From Kineosporia succinea (GTDB taxonomy: Bacteria; Actinomycetota; Actinomycetes; Actinomycetales; Kineosporiaceae), in NCBI RefSeq assembly GCF_030811555.1, contig NZ_JAUSQZ010000001.1:620001-684000 (forward strand): 64,000 nt of DNA. Direction: 5' to 3'. A program made the translations under genes and the position numbers. The notes beneath the pieces were generated by a model that was not told the origin of the DNA, ran no database searches, and saw nothing but the letters and a program-made list of their open reading frames with translations. Below, one piece after another: positions 39,546 to 50,639 of the stretch. Each line of letters begins with the position of its first letter. Position 1 is the stretch's first letter.

Positions 39546-39549
<4 letters not shown>
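38029..39549 (-). CDS. mak: Maltokinase
   Basis: 506 residues. Mak (Pep2) phosphorylates maltose at C1 with ATP, making the maltose-1-phosphate used by GlgE. The kinase lobe has the catalytic [10 protein letters not shown] motif and the metal-binding LLDFEGEP, followed by [18 protein letters not shown], all typical of the actinobacterial maltokinase fold. The N-terminal cap region begins with [18 protein letters not shown]. Its ATG overlaps the treS stop by 4 bp, so TreS and Mak are made together, as expected because TreS product is Mak substrate. It converges on the ABC binding-protein gene. Confidence 0.95.
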
Positions 39550-41342
<1,793 letters not shown>

Positions 41343-41343
41343 C

Positions 41344-43545
41344 TCAGAGCCTCCTGACGTGGAGGACGTGGGCGGGCTGGAAGTAGGGGTCGAGACGCAC
41401 GAAGTTGTGCTCCTGCCACGGGTAGGTCGTACCGGTGATCAGGTCTTCGACGATGAAGCCGTCGAACCAGTCCAGGCCCAGGGCGGGCATGTTCAGGTGC
41501 ACGAGCGTCTCTCGGGTGGCGTGCGGATCGAGGTTGACGACGACGATGAGCACGTCCTCGGGGCCACCGGCCGTCTCCCCCGACTCCAGACGCCGCGAAT
41601 AGCAGATGACCTGCTCGTCGTCGACGTCGTGGAACACGGTGTTGCGCAGGCGCTGAAGTGCCTTGTGGTCACGCCTGATGTCGTTCAGCCGCGTGATGTA
41701 CGGCGCGATCGAGCGGCCGTGGTTCGAGCCGCCCGGTTCGTAGCTGTCCCAGTCCCGCGGGCGGTACTGGAACTTCTCACTGTCCAGGTACTCCTCCCGG
41801 CCCGGCAGCGGGGCCCCCTCGCAGAGCTCGTAGCCGGAGTACATACCCCAGCTCGGGCTCAGCGTGGCGGCCAGCACCGCGCGGAGCTTGAAGGCCGACG
41901 GCCCGGCGTTCTGCAGGAAGTCGTGGAGGATGTCGGGCGTGTTAGGCCAGAAGTTCGGCCGCATGTAGTCGGCACTTGAGCCCGCCAGGTCGGTGACGTA
42001 CTCGGTGATCTCTTCCTTGGTCGTACGCCAGGTGAAGTACGTGTACGACTGGTGGAAACCGACCTTTCCGAGGGTGTGCATCATGGCCGGCCGGGTGAAC
42101 GCCTCGGCCAGGAACAGCACCTCGGGGTGGCTGTTGTTGACCGTGCGGATCAGCCACTCCCAGAACGACACCGGCTTGGTGTGCGGATTGTCGACGCGGA
42201 AGACCTTCACCCCCCGGTCGATCCAGTGCAGGACGACCCGCAGCACCTCGGCGCCCAGCCCGGCCGGGTCGTTGTCGAAGTTGATCGGGTAGATGTCCTG
42301 GTACTTCTTCGGCGGGTTCTCGGCATAGGCGATCGTGCCGTCGGCGCGCGTGGTGAACCACTCCGGGTGGGCCTTGGCCCACGGGTGGTCGGGCGCGCAC
42401 TGCAGCGCCAGGTCGAGAGCGATCTCCAGACCGAGACCGCGCGCCGTCTCCACGAAGTGGTCGAAGTCCTCGAAGGTCCCGAGGTCGGGGTGGATCGCGT
42501 CGTGCCCGCCCTCGTCCGAGCCGATCGCCCAGGGCGAGCCCGGGTCGCTCTCGCCCGGCGTGAGGGTGTTGTTCGGGCCCTTGCGGTTGACCCGGCCGAC
42601 CGGGTGGATCGGCGGCAGGTAGACGATGTCGAAGCCCATCGCGGCGGCCGCGTGCAGCCGGGGCTCGGCCTGCCGGAAGGTGCCGGAGATCCAGCGCCCG
42701 TTCTCGTCGAGGCGGGCGCCCTCGGAGCGCGGGAACAGCTCGTACCAGCTGGAGTAGAGCGCCCGTTCGCGCTGCACCTCTAGGCGCTGCACCGGCGACG
42801 GCGACACCAGGTCGCGCAGCGGGCTCTCGGTGAGCGCGCCCTTCACCTGCACCGACAGACCGGCGGCGAGCCGCTCGGAGACCGAGCGGTTGCTGTTGCG
42901 CAGCACCGCGGCGGCCTCGGTCAGGTTGAGGGCGGGCTTGCGGCGCTGCTTGGTCTCCTTGACCGCGCGCTCCATCAGCCGGGCGCCCTCCTCGAGCATC
43001 AGCTCGACGTCGACGCCGGAGCCGATCTTGATCACGGCGTCGTGTTCCCAGGTGCCGTAGGGATCGCTCCAGCCCTCCACCACGAACGACCACATCCCGA
43101 TCCGGTCGGGCGTGAAAGTGGCGTGGTAGCGGTCGGTCCCGGGGGCGCCGGGAGTCATCCGGACCTCGGAGTGGCGGTTGCCCTCGGGGTCGAGGAGCAC
43201 CGCGGTGGCGGCGACGGCGTCGTGGCCCTCGCGGAACACCGTGGCACTGACCTCGATCGCCTCACCCACCACGGCCTTGGCCGGCCAGCGGCCGCCGTCG
43301 ACGCTCGGGGTCACCCCGGTGACGGGGATGCGGCCGATGCCGGGACGCCCGAGGACGACCTGCGGACTCTCGCCCGTGCCCTGCGCCAGGTACGCGGTCA
43401 GGTCGGTGCGCTCACCCGTGGGGAGCGCGGCGTCCCTGCCGTTGTACTCAGGTGTCGTGCTCGTCTGTGTGTCCATGCGTTTACCCGTTCCCGCGACGCC
43501 CGACGAAGTGCGGTCGATCTGATCGAAGCCACTGTGGAGGCTCAT
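41344..43545 (-). CDS. glgE: Alpha-1,4-glucan:maltose-1-phosphate maltosyltransferase
   Basis: 733 residues from the chosen start, GH13_3. GlgE extends linear alpha-1,4-glucan by two glucose units from maltose-1-phosphate. The N-terminal beta domain opens with [16 protein letters not shown]. Catalytic motifs: [14 protein letters not shown], nucleophile Asp in [13 protein letters not shown], acid Glu in [14 protein letters not shown], and the GlgE-specific YTYFTWR. First gene of glgE-treS-mak. The start is uncertain: ATG 43545 has GGAAG 6 nt upstream, ATG 43476 is also possible, and the frame is open to 43617. The first ~95 codons are not conserved. Confidence 0.95.
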   Translation of the reverse strand: MSLHSGFDQIDRTSSGVAGTGKRMDTQTSTTPEYNGRDAALPTGERTDLTAYLAQGTGESPQVVLGRPGIGRIPVTGVTPSVDGGRWPAKAVVGEAIEVSATVFREGHDAVAATAVLLDPEGNRHSEVRMTPGAPGTDRYHATFTPDRIGMWSFVVEGWSDPYGTWEHDAVIKIGSGVDVELMLEEGARLMERAVKETKQRRKPALNLTEAAAVLRNSNRSVSERLAAGLSVQVKGALTESPLRDLVSPSPVQRLEVQRERALYSSWYELFPRSEGARLDENGRWISGTFRQAEPRLHAAAAMGFDIVYLPPIHPVGRVNRKGPNNTLTPGESDPGSPWAIGSDEGGHDAIHPDLGTFEDFDHFVETARGLGLEIALDLALQCAPDHPWAKAHPEWFTTRADGTIAYAENPPKKYQDIYPINFDNDPAGLGAEVLRVVLHWIDRGVKVFRVDNPHTKPVSFWEWLIRTVNNSHPEVLFLAEAFTRPAMMHTLGKVGFHQSYTYFTWRTTKEEITEYVTDLAGSSADYMRPNFWPNTPDILHDFLQNAGPSAFKLRAVLAATLSPSWGMYSGYELCEGAPLPGREEYLDSEKFQYRPRDWDSYEPGGSNHGRSIAPYITRLNDIRRDHKALQRLRNTVFHDVDDEQVICYSRRLESGETAGGPEDVLIVVVNLDPHATRETLVHLNMPALGLDWFDGFIVEDLITGTTYPWQEHNFVRLDPYFQPAHVLHVRRL

Positions 43546-44024
43546 AGGACGCTTCCGACGTCCTTCCCGGCGGGGCGCCTTCGGCCCCCACCACATCCTG
43601 CTGACGACATCTGACAAACCCGGCCTGCCGTGTACCAGACTCGGTCATGACGGGGGGTCCCCGCATTTCCACCGCACCGATCGCCCCCGAGCCGTACCCG
43701 ACAGTTCATCTGAGCCGCCGCATCCGGTCGTCGCGACGCGGCCGGCCGCGTCCAGCCCGGCCAGGTCAGCCGGCCCAGCTGCGGACAGCTCTGCCCGGCC
43801 ACCGTCGTGGACGGGGAGCTCACGGTGCCGGCCGGTGACCACCAGGAAACATGGTCGCGCCACGACAGCCGCTGGCCCAGATCCAACCAGACGGTAGTTT
43901 CGGGGTGATCACTGCGGTGCTTCAAAACCTATCGGCACGCCCGGGGTGAAACTTCTTGCGAGTTCCGCAAGAGGTTCACAGCGTCGTCGTGTGCTCAGGG
44001 CCGGGGTGTCCTAGGGTGATCCGG
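43546..44024. other. Divergent glgE/glgP intergenic region
   Basis: About 480 bp without a credible gene between the oppositely directed glgE and glgP starts. It should carry both promoters. The only clear element is the inverted repeat at 43950-43976. The short open frames here lack ribosome sites. Confidence 0.6.
43950..43976. promoter_or_regulatory. Candidate operator upstream of glgP
   Basis: Imperfect palindrome with 11-nt arms (AACTTCTTGCG and CGCAAGAGGTT, one mismatch) around AGTTC, 48 bp upstream of the glgP GTG. The TTGCG-N5-CGCAA core resembles LacI/GalR-family (MalR-like) sites. The regulator is not in the window. Confidence 0.5.
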
Positions 44025-46616
44025 GTGAGAGCGATCCGCCGATTCACCGTCCGGACCGTCCTGCCCGAGCCGCTGGCGCCGCTGGCCGAGCTCGCCAGCA
44101 ACCTGCGCTGGTCATGGCACAGACCCACGCTCGAGCTGTTCGCGTCGCTGAGCCCGGCGCGCTGGGAGGCCGCCCGCCGCGACCCGGTGGCGATGCTCGG
44201 CTCGTTCTCACCCGAGGAACTGCAGACCCTGGCCGCCGACGGGCAGTTCGTCGCCCGGGTCGGCGAGGCCGCCGCCGGCCTGCACGAGTACCTCACGCAG
44301 CCGCGCTGGTACCAGACCCTCGACGAGGAGCTGGCCTCGGAGAACCGTGGCCCGGCGCCCCGTTCCATCGCGTACTTCTCGCCCGAGTTCGGCATCACCG
44401 CGGTCCTGCCTCAGTACTCCGGCGGCCTCGGGATCCTGGCCGGCGACCACCTGAAGTCGGCCAGTGACCTGGGCGTCCCGATCGTCGGCGTCGGTCTGCT
44501 CTACCAGCGTGGGTACTTCGAGCAGTCGCTCACCCGCGACGGCTGGCAGCACGAGGAGTACCCGGTGCTGGACCCCCACGAGCTGCCGATCTCGCTGGTG
44601 CGGGAGGCCGACGGCTCCCCGGCCGAGGTGACCGTGACCCTCGCCGGCGGGCGTCCCCTCGTCGCCCACGTCTGGAAGGCGCAGGTCGGCCGCGTCCCCC
44701 TGCTGCTGCTCGACTCCAACCACGAGTCCAACGACGAGGCGTTCCGCGCAGTCACCGACCGGCTCTACGGCGGCACCCCGGAACACCGCCTGCACCAGGA
44801 GATGCTGCTCGGCATCGGCGGGGTGCGCGCCCTGCGGCTGTGGAGCCGGCTCACCGGGGCCCCGGCGCCGGAGGTCTACCACACCAACGAGGGGCATGCC
44901 GGGTTCCTCGGCCTGGAGCGCATCAGCGAGCTCGTCGGCACCGGCCTGACCTTCGACGAGGCGCTCGAAACGGTGCGCTCGGCAACGGTCTTCACCACGC
45001 ACACGCCGGTCCCGGCCGGCATCGACCGGTTCGCCCGCGAGCTGATCATGAGCCACTTCGGGCCGGAGAGCGGGCTGCCCGGGCTCTCGGTCGAACGGGT
45101 GCTCGGGCTCGGCTCGGAGACCTACGACGGCGGTGACCCGGGCGTCTTCAACATGGCCGTGATGGGACTGCGCCTGGCACAACGTGCCAACGGGGTGTCC
45201 CAGCTGCACGGCGTGGTGAGCCGCGAGATGTTCGACGGGCTGTGGCCGGGCTTCGACCCGCCGGAGGTGCCGATCACGTCGATCACGAACGGCGTGCACG
45301 CGCCCACCTGGGTCGACCACCGCATGATCGAGCTGGCCGAGAAGCACGTCGGGCCGCGCATCCGCACCGAGGCCAAGGCCTGGGAGGAGATCGCCAAGGT
45401 CCCGCCCGCCGAGCTCTGGGCCACCCGCCGCGACCTGCGGGCCGACCTGGTGAGTGAGGCCCGGCAGCGGGTGCGGGCGTCGTGGCTCAAGCGGGGCGCG
45501 AGCAACGCCGAACTGCACTGGATCGACGGCATTCTCGATCCGGACGTGCTCACCGTCGGGTTCGCCCGGCGGGTGCCGACCTACAAGCGGCTCACGCTGA
45601 TGCTGCGCGACCCCGACCGGCTCAAGCGCCTGCTGTTGCACCCGGAACGCCCGGTGCAGCTGGTGATCGCGGGCAAGTCGCATCCCGCCGACGAGACCGG
45701 CAAGCGCCTGATCCAGCAGATGGTGCGCTTCGCCGACGCCAACGACGTGCGGCACCGCATCGTCTTCCTGCCCAACTACGACATCGCGATGGCGCAGAGC
45801 CTGTACCCGGGCTGCGACGTCTGGCTGAACAACCCGCTGCGCCCGTTCGAGGCCTGCGGCACGTCCGGCATGAAGTCGGCGCTCAACGGCGGGCTCAACC
45901 TGTCGGTGCTCGACGGCTGGTGGGACGAGTGGTTCGACGGCGAGAACGGCTGGGCCATCCCGACCGCCGACGGGGTCGAAGACGCCAACTACCGTGACGA
46001 CCTCGAGGCCGCGGGCCTGTACGACCTGCTCGAGAACGAGGTCGCGCCGCGCTTCTACGACCGCGACCACGACGGCCTGCCCCAGCGCTGGCTGTCGATG
46101 GTCACCCACACCTTCGCCTCGCTCGGGCCGAAGGTGCTGGCGAGCCGCATGGTCGCCGACTACGTGCGGCAGCTGTACCTGCCCGCCGCCGCCTCCGGCC
46201 GGGCCACCACGCCCGAGACGGCGCGCGACCTGGCCGCGTTCAAGGCCCGGGTGCGGGGGGCCTGGCCGTCGGTGCGGGTGGAGCACGTCGACTCCTCCGG
46301 TCTGTCCGACTCCCCGCAGGTCGGTGACGGCATGACGGTCCGGGCGGTGATCGCGCTCGACGGCCTGTCCGCCGACGATGTCGAGGTGCAGGTGGTGCAC
46401 GGCCGGGTCTCCCCCGAAGACCGGATCACCGACTTCGTGGTGCAGCCCCTGCAGTACGTGGGGCCGGCCGACAACGACCCGGCCGAGGGGCGTCACGTCT
46501 TCGAGGGGCTGCTGCGACTGCGCCGCACCGGGCCGTTCGGTTACACGGTGCGGGTGCTGCCCCGGCACGAGGGTCTGGTGGCGCCGGCCGAGCTGGGGCT
46601 GGTCACGAACGCCTGA
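44025..46616 (+). CDS. glgP: Alpha-glucan (glycogen/maltodextrin) phosphorylase
   Basis: 863 residues from the chosen start, GT35, of the actinobacterial alpha-glucan phosphorylase group. It releases glucose-1-phosphate from alpha-1,4-glucan ends. The N-terminus begins LPEPLAPLAELASNLRWSWH. Active-site parts: FSPEFGITAVLPQYSGGLGILAGDHLKSASDLG, YHTNEGHAGFLGLERI and the PLP region EACGTSGMKSALNGGLNLSVLDGWWDEWF. GTG 44025 has AGGG 8 nt upstream and the frame open from 43956 is not conserved. It reads away from glgE-treS-mak, so the same region controls glucan making and breaking. Confidence 0.95.
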   Translation: MRAIRRFTVRTVLPEPLAPLAELASNLRWSWHRPTLELFASLSPARWEAARRDPVAMLGSFSPEELQTLAADGQFVARVGEAAAGLHEYLTQPRWYQTLDEELASENRGPAPRSIAYFSPEFGITAVLPQYSGGLGILAGDHLKSASDLGVPIVGVGLLYQRGYFEQSLTRDGWQHEEYPVLDPHELPISLVREADGSPAEVTVTLAGGRPLVAHVWKAQVGRVPLLLLDSNHESNDEAFRAVTDRLYGGTPEHRLHQEMLLGIGGVRALRLWSRLTGAPAPEVYHTNEGHAGFLGLERISELVGTGLTFDEALETVRSATVFTTHTPVPAGIDRFARELIMSHFGPESGLPGLSVERVLGLGSETYDGGDPGVFNMAVMGLRLAQRANGVSQLHGVVSREMFDGLWPGFDPPEVPITSITNGVHAPTWVDHRMIELAEKHVGPRIRTEAKAWEEIAKVPPAELWATRRDLRADLVSEARQRVRASWLKRGASNAELHWIDGILDPDVLTVGFARRVPTYKRLTLMLRDPDRLKRLLLHPERPVQLVIAGKSHPADETGKRLIQQMVRFADANDVRHRIVFLPNYDIAMAQSLYPGCDVWLNNPLRPFEACGTSGMKSALNGGLNLSVLDGWWDEWFDGENGWAIPTADGVEDANYRDDLEAAGLYDLLENEVAPRFYDRDHDGLPQRWLSMVTHTFASLGPKVLASRMVADYVRQLYLPAAASGRATTPETARDLAAFKARVRGAWPSVRVEHVDSSGLSDSPQVGDGMTVRAVIALDGLSADDVEVQVVHGRVSPEDRITDFVVQPLQYVGPADNDPAEGRHVFEGLLRLRRTGPFGYTVRVLPRHEGLVAPAELGLVTNA

Positions 46617-46686
46617 AAGGGTGGACGTGGCGGTCGCCCGCTCCTGAACCCGAAAGATCCTGGGCCCCAGAGTTATCGGGCATAAA

Positions 46687-46736
46687 CCCCAAGGGTGCCG
46701 CAATCAGGTGCTACCCCCCTTGCGGAACTCTTGGGG
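46687..46736. terminator. Imperfect hairpin behind glgP
   Basis: 16-nt arms at 46687-46702 and 46721-46736 with outer CCCCAAG/CTTGGGG and inner CCGCA/TGCGG paired and four central mismatches, 18-nt loop. Either a glgP terminator or a leader structure of the OmpA-family gene. Confidence 0.5.
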
Positions 46737-46799
46737 CGACGGGCAGTCTTCACGCGTGCGCGCACCGACACTATTCGTGACCAGTCGTGCGCATGGTGC

Positions 46800-48383
46800 A
46801 TGCCGGTGAACGAGGCCCCGCCCCGCGGCCCGGGTCCCGCCGCCGACGAGCCGTCGTTCGCCCTCTACGGTCCTGACCCGCTCGAGCCGGTGCGTGACGC
46901 CGTGGTCCGGCTCGACACCGAGGCCTTCGTGCGGTGCTTCACGGCAGGCGGTCGCCTGCGGGTGCCCCGGCGCGACGGCGACATCCTCGTCACCGGTCAC
47001 GACGAGATCGCCCGCGCCGCCCGCGACCTCACGCTGATGATCCGCGAGGTCTCCTGGACCCCGCACCGTCGCTTCGTCTCCTCCGGCGAGGTGACGGAGG
47101 AGGCCGTGCTCACCGCCCACCGGTCCCCCGGCCGCGCCGCTCGCGGAGGCCGGGTCAACCGCACCGCCCGGGTCAACCGCACCGCCCGGGCCGACCGGGC
47201 GCCCGTGTCCCCACCCGCCCCGGCCTCCCGGCCAGAGCCGACCCCTGAGCCGGACTCGACCCCTGGGCCGGACTCGACCCTTGAGCCGGGCCCCACCCGT
47301 CGGCCAGGCACCACGCTCACACCGGGCTCGTCCGAGCTGCGGGTGCCGCTGCGTGCCGTCGCGACCCTCACCACCGACGGCCTGATCAGCGCGCTCACCC
47401 TCTGGCTGGACTGGGCCGCACTCTCCGGCCCGCACGGCACCGGCTCGGCCGAGGGCACGGCGCGGGCCCTGGTCACCGTCGCCCGCTCCCGCGACGAGCG
47501 AGGACTGCGCGTGCTCCAGACCCCCGCCGCCCCGACGATCCCGCCCCCGCCCGAGGCCTCCGACGCAGCGCACGAACGCCCGGAACCCATGAGCCGGGGC
47601 GCCGTCTGGTGGCAGCTGCACCGCACCACACTGGCCGGTGGCGTCATGGCCCTGGCCGCCGCGGTGCTGCTCGGCTGGGTCGGGCTGAACGTGCTGGTGC
47701 CCCTCTGGCAGGACACCGGCTCCGGTTCGTCCTCGGCTTCGTCCTCGGGCGAAGGGCGTCTGCGCGGCGCCGATACCGCACGGGGTTCCGGAACCACAGC
47801 GGACGGTTCCGCCACGTCGTCCTCAAGCAGCTCGGGCAGTTCAAGCAGCTCGGACGGCTCCGGCTCGGCCGATTCCGGCTCGGACGGCTCCGGCTCGGAC
47901 GGCTCCGGCTCGGCCGATTCCGGCTCGGCCGATTCCGGCTCGGCCGATTCCGGCTCGGCCGACACCACCGGCCGCTCCGGCGCCCCCGTCATCTCCACCG
48001 CCGAGCCCGACGTGATGCCGACGGTTCAGGCCGGGCGCGAAATCACCTTCCTGTCGGACGTTCTCTTCCCCTTCGGGTCGTTCGAACTGTCCCGGCAGGC
48101 CCACGGGCGCCTCGACCAGCTCGCCGCCCAGATCCGCGACACCGGCGTCCGGGGCCAGATCCAGGTCAACGGCTACACCGACAGCATCGGCAGCGAGCCG
48201 CTCAACCTGCGGCTGTCGCGCCAGCGGGCGCAGGCGGTCGCCGAGGCACTGAGCGAGCAGCTGCCCGGGGTCGAGGTCACGCTGCGGGTGCAGGGTTTCG
48301 GCGAGAGCAACCCCCGCGAGAGCAACGCCACCGACGACGGACGCCGCCTCAACCGCCGCGTCATCGTTGTGCTCCCGGAGTGA
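46800..48383 (+). CDS. NTF2-like / transmembrane / OmpA-domain protein
   Basis: 527 residues from the chosen start. Residues about 25-105 and 178-210 form an NTF2-like (SnoaL-type) fold, split by a ~70-residue Arg- then Pro/Thr-rich insert (repeats of [16 protein letters not shown]). One membrane helix at about 279-303 follows, then a Ser/Gly/Asp-rich linker with SADSGS repeats, then an OmpA peptidoglycan-binding domain (about 405-527) with the conserved [25 protein letters not shown] and [22 protein letters not shown]. So an inside sensor-like domain is tied to the cell wall outside. The start is uncertain (ATG 46800; the frame is open to 46695). The stop lies in a three-copy tandem repeat. 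Confidence 0.8.
   Translation: MPVNEAPPRGPGPAADEPSFALYGPDPLEPVRDAVVRLDTEAFVRCFTAGGRLRVPRRDGDILVTGHDEIARAARDLTLMIREVSWTPHRRFVSSGEVTEEAVLTAHRSPGRAARGGRVNRTARVNRTARADRAPVSPPAPASRPEPTPEPDSTPGPDSTLEPGPTRRPGTTLTPGSSELRVPLRAVATLTTDGLISALTLWLDWAALSGPHGTGSAEGTARALVTVARSRDERGLRVLQTPAAPTIPPPPEASDAAHERPEPMSRGAVWWQLHRTTLAGGVMALAAAVLLGWVGLNVLVPLWQDTGSGSSSASSSGEGRLRGADTARGSGTTADGSATSSSSSSGSSSSSDGSGSADSGSDGSGSDGSGSADSGSADSGSADSGSADTTGRSGAPVISTAEPDVMPTVQAGREITFLSDVLFPFGSFELSRQAHGRLDQLAAQIRDTGVRGQIQVNGYTDSIGSEPLNLRLSRQRAQAVAEALSEQLPGVEVTLRVQGFGESNPRESNATDDGRRLNRRVIVVLPE
47851..47960. repeat. In-frame Ser/Gly/Asp-coding tandem repeat
   Basis: Degenerate repeats of the hexamer-based unit GGCTCGGACGGCTCC and GGCTCGGCCGATTCC inside the OmpA-family gene, encoding the linker between membrane helix and wall-binding domain. 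Confidence 0.8.
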
Positions 48384-48418
48384 GTCGTGCTCCCGGAGTG
48401 AGTCGTGCTCCCGGAGAG
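48369..48418. repeat. 18-bp tandem repeat spanning the OmpA-gene stop codon, 3 copies
   Basis: GTGCTCCCGGAGTGAGTC at 48369-48386 and 48387-48404, then a copy from 48405 with the last bases changed. The first holds the gene's last codons (VLPE) and TGA (48381-48383). The 18-bp period keeps the copied stop in frame. Confidence 0.9.
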
Positions 48419-48482
48419 GTCGGGCAGCCCTCGGCGGTATCGGCCTCAGCGCGAGGGCGGAAGGACAGCCCGGACCTGTTGA

Positions 48483-48544
48483 GAGATGGCCGGACGATCC
48501 ATGAAGAGAACCCGGCCCAACTTTACGGATCGTCACGCCATCTC
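48483..48544. terminator. Long hairpin between the OmpA and CopC genes
   Basis: 18-nt arms at 48483-48500 and 48527-48544 with two mismatches and a 26-nt loop, in the 319-bp gap between convergent genes. Probably terminates the OmpA-family transcript. Confidence 0.65.
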
Positions 48545-48605
48545 AGACACGAGACCCCGTACGCTCCGGCCCGACCATCAGCGGACGCCACCGGCCGACC
48601 GGGAC

Positions 48606-48695
48606 GCGGCGCCCGTCCCAGGACCTGAGACCTGAGCCCAAGGCCCAAGCTCTGAGCCCAGAGTCCTGAGCCCGAGGCCCCAGGACGGGCGCCGC
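48606..48695 (-). terminator. Hairpin behind the copC gene
   Basis: 13-nt perfect arms GCGGCGCCCGTCC (48606-48618) and GGACGGGCGCCGC (48683-48695). The 64-bp loop is a run of degenerate CTGAGCCCA-type repeats. Located 8 bp past the copC stop. Confidence 0.6.
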
Positions 48696-48702
48696 ACCGG
48701 AA

Positions 48703-49341
48703 TCAGTTCTCGCTCGAGCGTTTCGGCGCGAGCACGAACACGTAGGCGACCGCGCCGATCACCAGAACCGCCAGCACGATCAGCGTGATGATCAGAACCG
48801 GCGAGGTACCGCTGTCGTCGTTCTGGTCGGCAGCGGCCACGGCGTCCGACACCGACGCCGTCGCACCCGCGTCCGCCGGTGTGGTGACCGTGGTCGAGGT
48901 CTCCCCCGCGCCGGCGGTCGCCGTCGCCGCGGGCGCGGCCCCTTCGGAACCGGCCTCGGCCGTGAAGGTGAACTGGCCCGAGATCGGGTGCCCGTCCGAG
49001 GACGTCACCCGCCACTGCACCGTGTACTCACCGGCCGGGGCCCCGGCCGCCACCGGCTGGGTGAGGGTGTGGTCGACGATCGTGGCCTTGCCCTCGGTGA
49101 CATCGCCGCCCGGACCGGTGACCTTGGCCACCGACCCCATCGCCAGCGGGATGTTGTTGAAGGTCATGGTGATCTCGTCGGGCACCGTGGCGACGGTCGA
49201 GCCGTCTTCCGGGTTGGACTCGTCGATCTGGTCGTGGGCCAGGGCCGGACCGGCGCCGACCACCAGACCGGCCAGGACGAGAGCCGCGACGGCGGCGAAC
49301 CGCCCCCGCACGCCGAGCTTTCGCGTGGTACCGGTGGTCAC
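48703..49341 (-). CDS. copC: CopC-domain copper-binding protein, membrane anchored
   Basis: 212 residues: signal peptide ending ALA before His36, a CopC beta-sandwich (HDQIDESNPEDGSTV to GQFTFTAEA), a Thr/Ala-rich linker and one C-terminal membrane helix (VLIITLIVLAVLVIGAVAYVFVL). If the signal is cut before His36, that His with the Asp and His of TSSDGHPISG would make the known Cu(II) histidine-brace site of CopC. It is a short form without a fused CopD. Translation is coupled to the YcnI-like gene upstream (ATGA overlap), forming a two-gene copper operon. Confidence 0.92.
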   Translation of the reverse strand: MTTGTTRKLGVRGRFAAVAALVLAGLVVGAGPALAHDQIDESNPEDGSTVATVPDEITMTFNNIPLAMGSVAKVTGPGGDVTEGKATIVDHTLTQPVAAGAPAGEYTVQWRVTSSDGHPISGQFTFTAEAGSEGAAPAATATAGAGETSTTVTTPADAGATASVSDAVAAADQNDDSGTSPVLIITLIVLAVLVIGAVAYVFVLAPKRSSEN

Positions 49342-50114
49342 ACCGAGCTCCCGGTCTTGGTCGCGCTGGTCGTGGCGGCCTTCGGCAGCGCGGCCACCCG
49401 ACGCCAGGCGACAGCGGCCAGCAGCACGCCGATCACGCCCACGACCAGGCCGCCGGCGCCGAGCCAGCGGGCGGCCGAGTCGGTGGAGCTGTCAGCAGCG
49501 CTGTCCGTGGTCGCGGCCGTCGTGTCGCCCGCGGCCATGGTGCCGTGGCCACCGGTGGCGTCGGCCGCGGTGACCTCGAACGTCGGGGCCGGGTTCTCCG
49601 GCTCGTCCGCGCCCTCGACGGTGGGCTCGTTCCAGTCCGAGATCTCGCCGTCGGAGTAGGTCTGCTTGGTCGGCAGCTCGATCGTGGTGCCCGACTTCGG
49701 CAGCGGACCCACCGAGATCGAGAACTCCTGGTACTCGCCCGGGTTGATCTGGGTGCCCTTGTCCGCGGTCCAGGTCACCTTGGTCGCGGCCTTGGTGACG
49801 GTGGTGCCGTCCAGGTCGACGGGTTCCGGCAGGTCGGACTCGGTGACCTCCGCCGTCCAGCCGTTCACCGGCTTGGTCATGACCGACGAGAAGGGCGTGT
49901 CCGTAGGCAGCGAGACCTCGATCTCGGTGGTGCCCGCGGTGTCCGACTCGTTCGGCACCCGGAACGTCAGCCGGGAGTAGCCGCCTTCGGCGGTGTTGTC
50001 GGGGGTGACGCGCACGTGCGCCTGCGCGGCGGCGGCGCCCGCGACGGTGAGCGTGGCGGCGGCGAGGAGGGCGGCCCCGGCCCGCAGGGCCAGAGGGGTG
50101 CGTGACTGCGACAT
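49338..50114 (-). CDS. YcnI/DUF1775-like copper-associated membrane protein
   Basis: 258 residues. The signal peptide ends AQA before His33 (HVRVTPDNTAEGGYSRLTFRVPNES), the mature start expected of DUF1775 proteins, in which an N-terminal His binds Cu(II). The beta-sandwich runs to about residue 175, then an acidic linker and one C-terminal membrane helix (GGLVVGVIGVLLAAVAW) with a basic tail. The ATG at 50114 begins the signal peptide; the frame open to 50246 is not coding. First gene of the operon with copC. It probably works with copC in copper acquisition or defence. Confidence 0.9.
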   Translation of the reverse strand: MSQSRTPLALRAGAALLAAATLTVAGAAAAQAHVRVTPDNTAEGGYSRLTFRVPNESDTAGTTEIEVSLPTDTPFSSVMTKPVNGWTAEVTESDLPEPVDLDGTTVTKAATKVTWTADKGTQINPGEYQEFSISVGPLPKSGTTIELPTKQTYSDGEISDWNEPTVEGADEPENPAPTFEVTAADATGGHGTMAAGDTTAATTDSAADSSTDSAARWLGAGGLVVGVIGVLLAAVAWRRVAALPKAATTSATKTGSSV

Positions 50115-50639
50115 GAGTTCAAGCGTCTTTCTGTTGAAGTTCGAAAATGATGGACGAACGAACACGTTCGCCAGGTCCGGCCCCTTCACGAGTGGCCGGG
50201 TGGAGCTACGAATCATGAGACCGGGGCAGACCCGAGCCAGGGCCACCCCGAGAAACCCGGCTGCCTCGAGGAACCGACCACCACAACGGCCGGACGAGCA
50301 GACCGGCGCGCATCGTCACCAGGCCCACATCGGCTGGACCACGTCGGCCGGACCACTCTCGGCCGGACCACTCTCGGAACCGGACCGCCACGAAGAACTG
50401 ACCGACCGCGACAGACCGAGTCACTGCGAAGAGCCCAGTCACTGCGAAGAGACGGCCCACCACAACGGGCCGGGTCACTACGCGGTGACGGATCCCTTCG
50501 CCGCCGTGCCGAATCCAGCCGCCCAGCTGGGCGAAGCCATACCGCCGGAAGCCTGGTCTGTCGTCGGAGGCGGAGTCGTCGGACGACTGGCCGGACGAAG
50601 ACAACTGCCCTCTCCCGCGACACTGTGCCGCCAGGTGGT
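50115..50639. other. Gene-free region upstream of the copper operon
   Basis: About 525 bp that should carry the copper-operon promoter. I see no good gene. It contains short irregular duplications (two copies of TCGGCCGGACCACTC near 50349-50378 and two of CAGTCACTGCGAAGAG near 50417-50452), possibly remnants of older tandem arrays. Confidence 0.6.
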
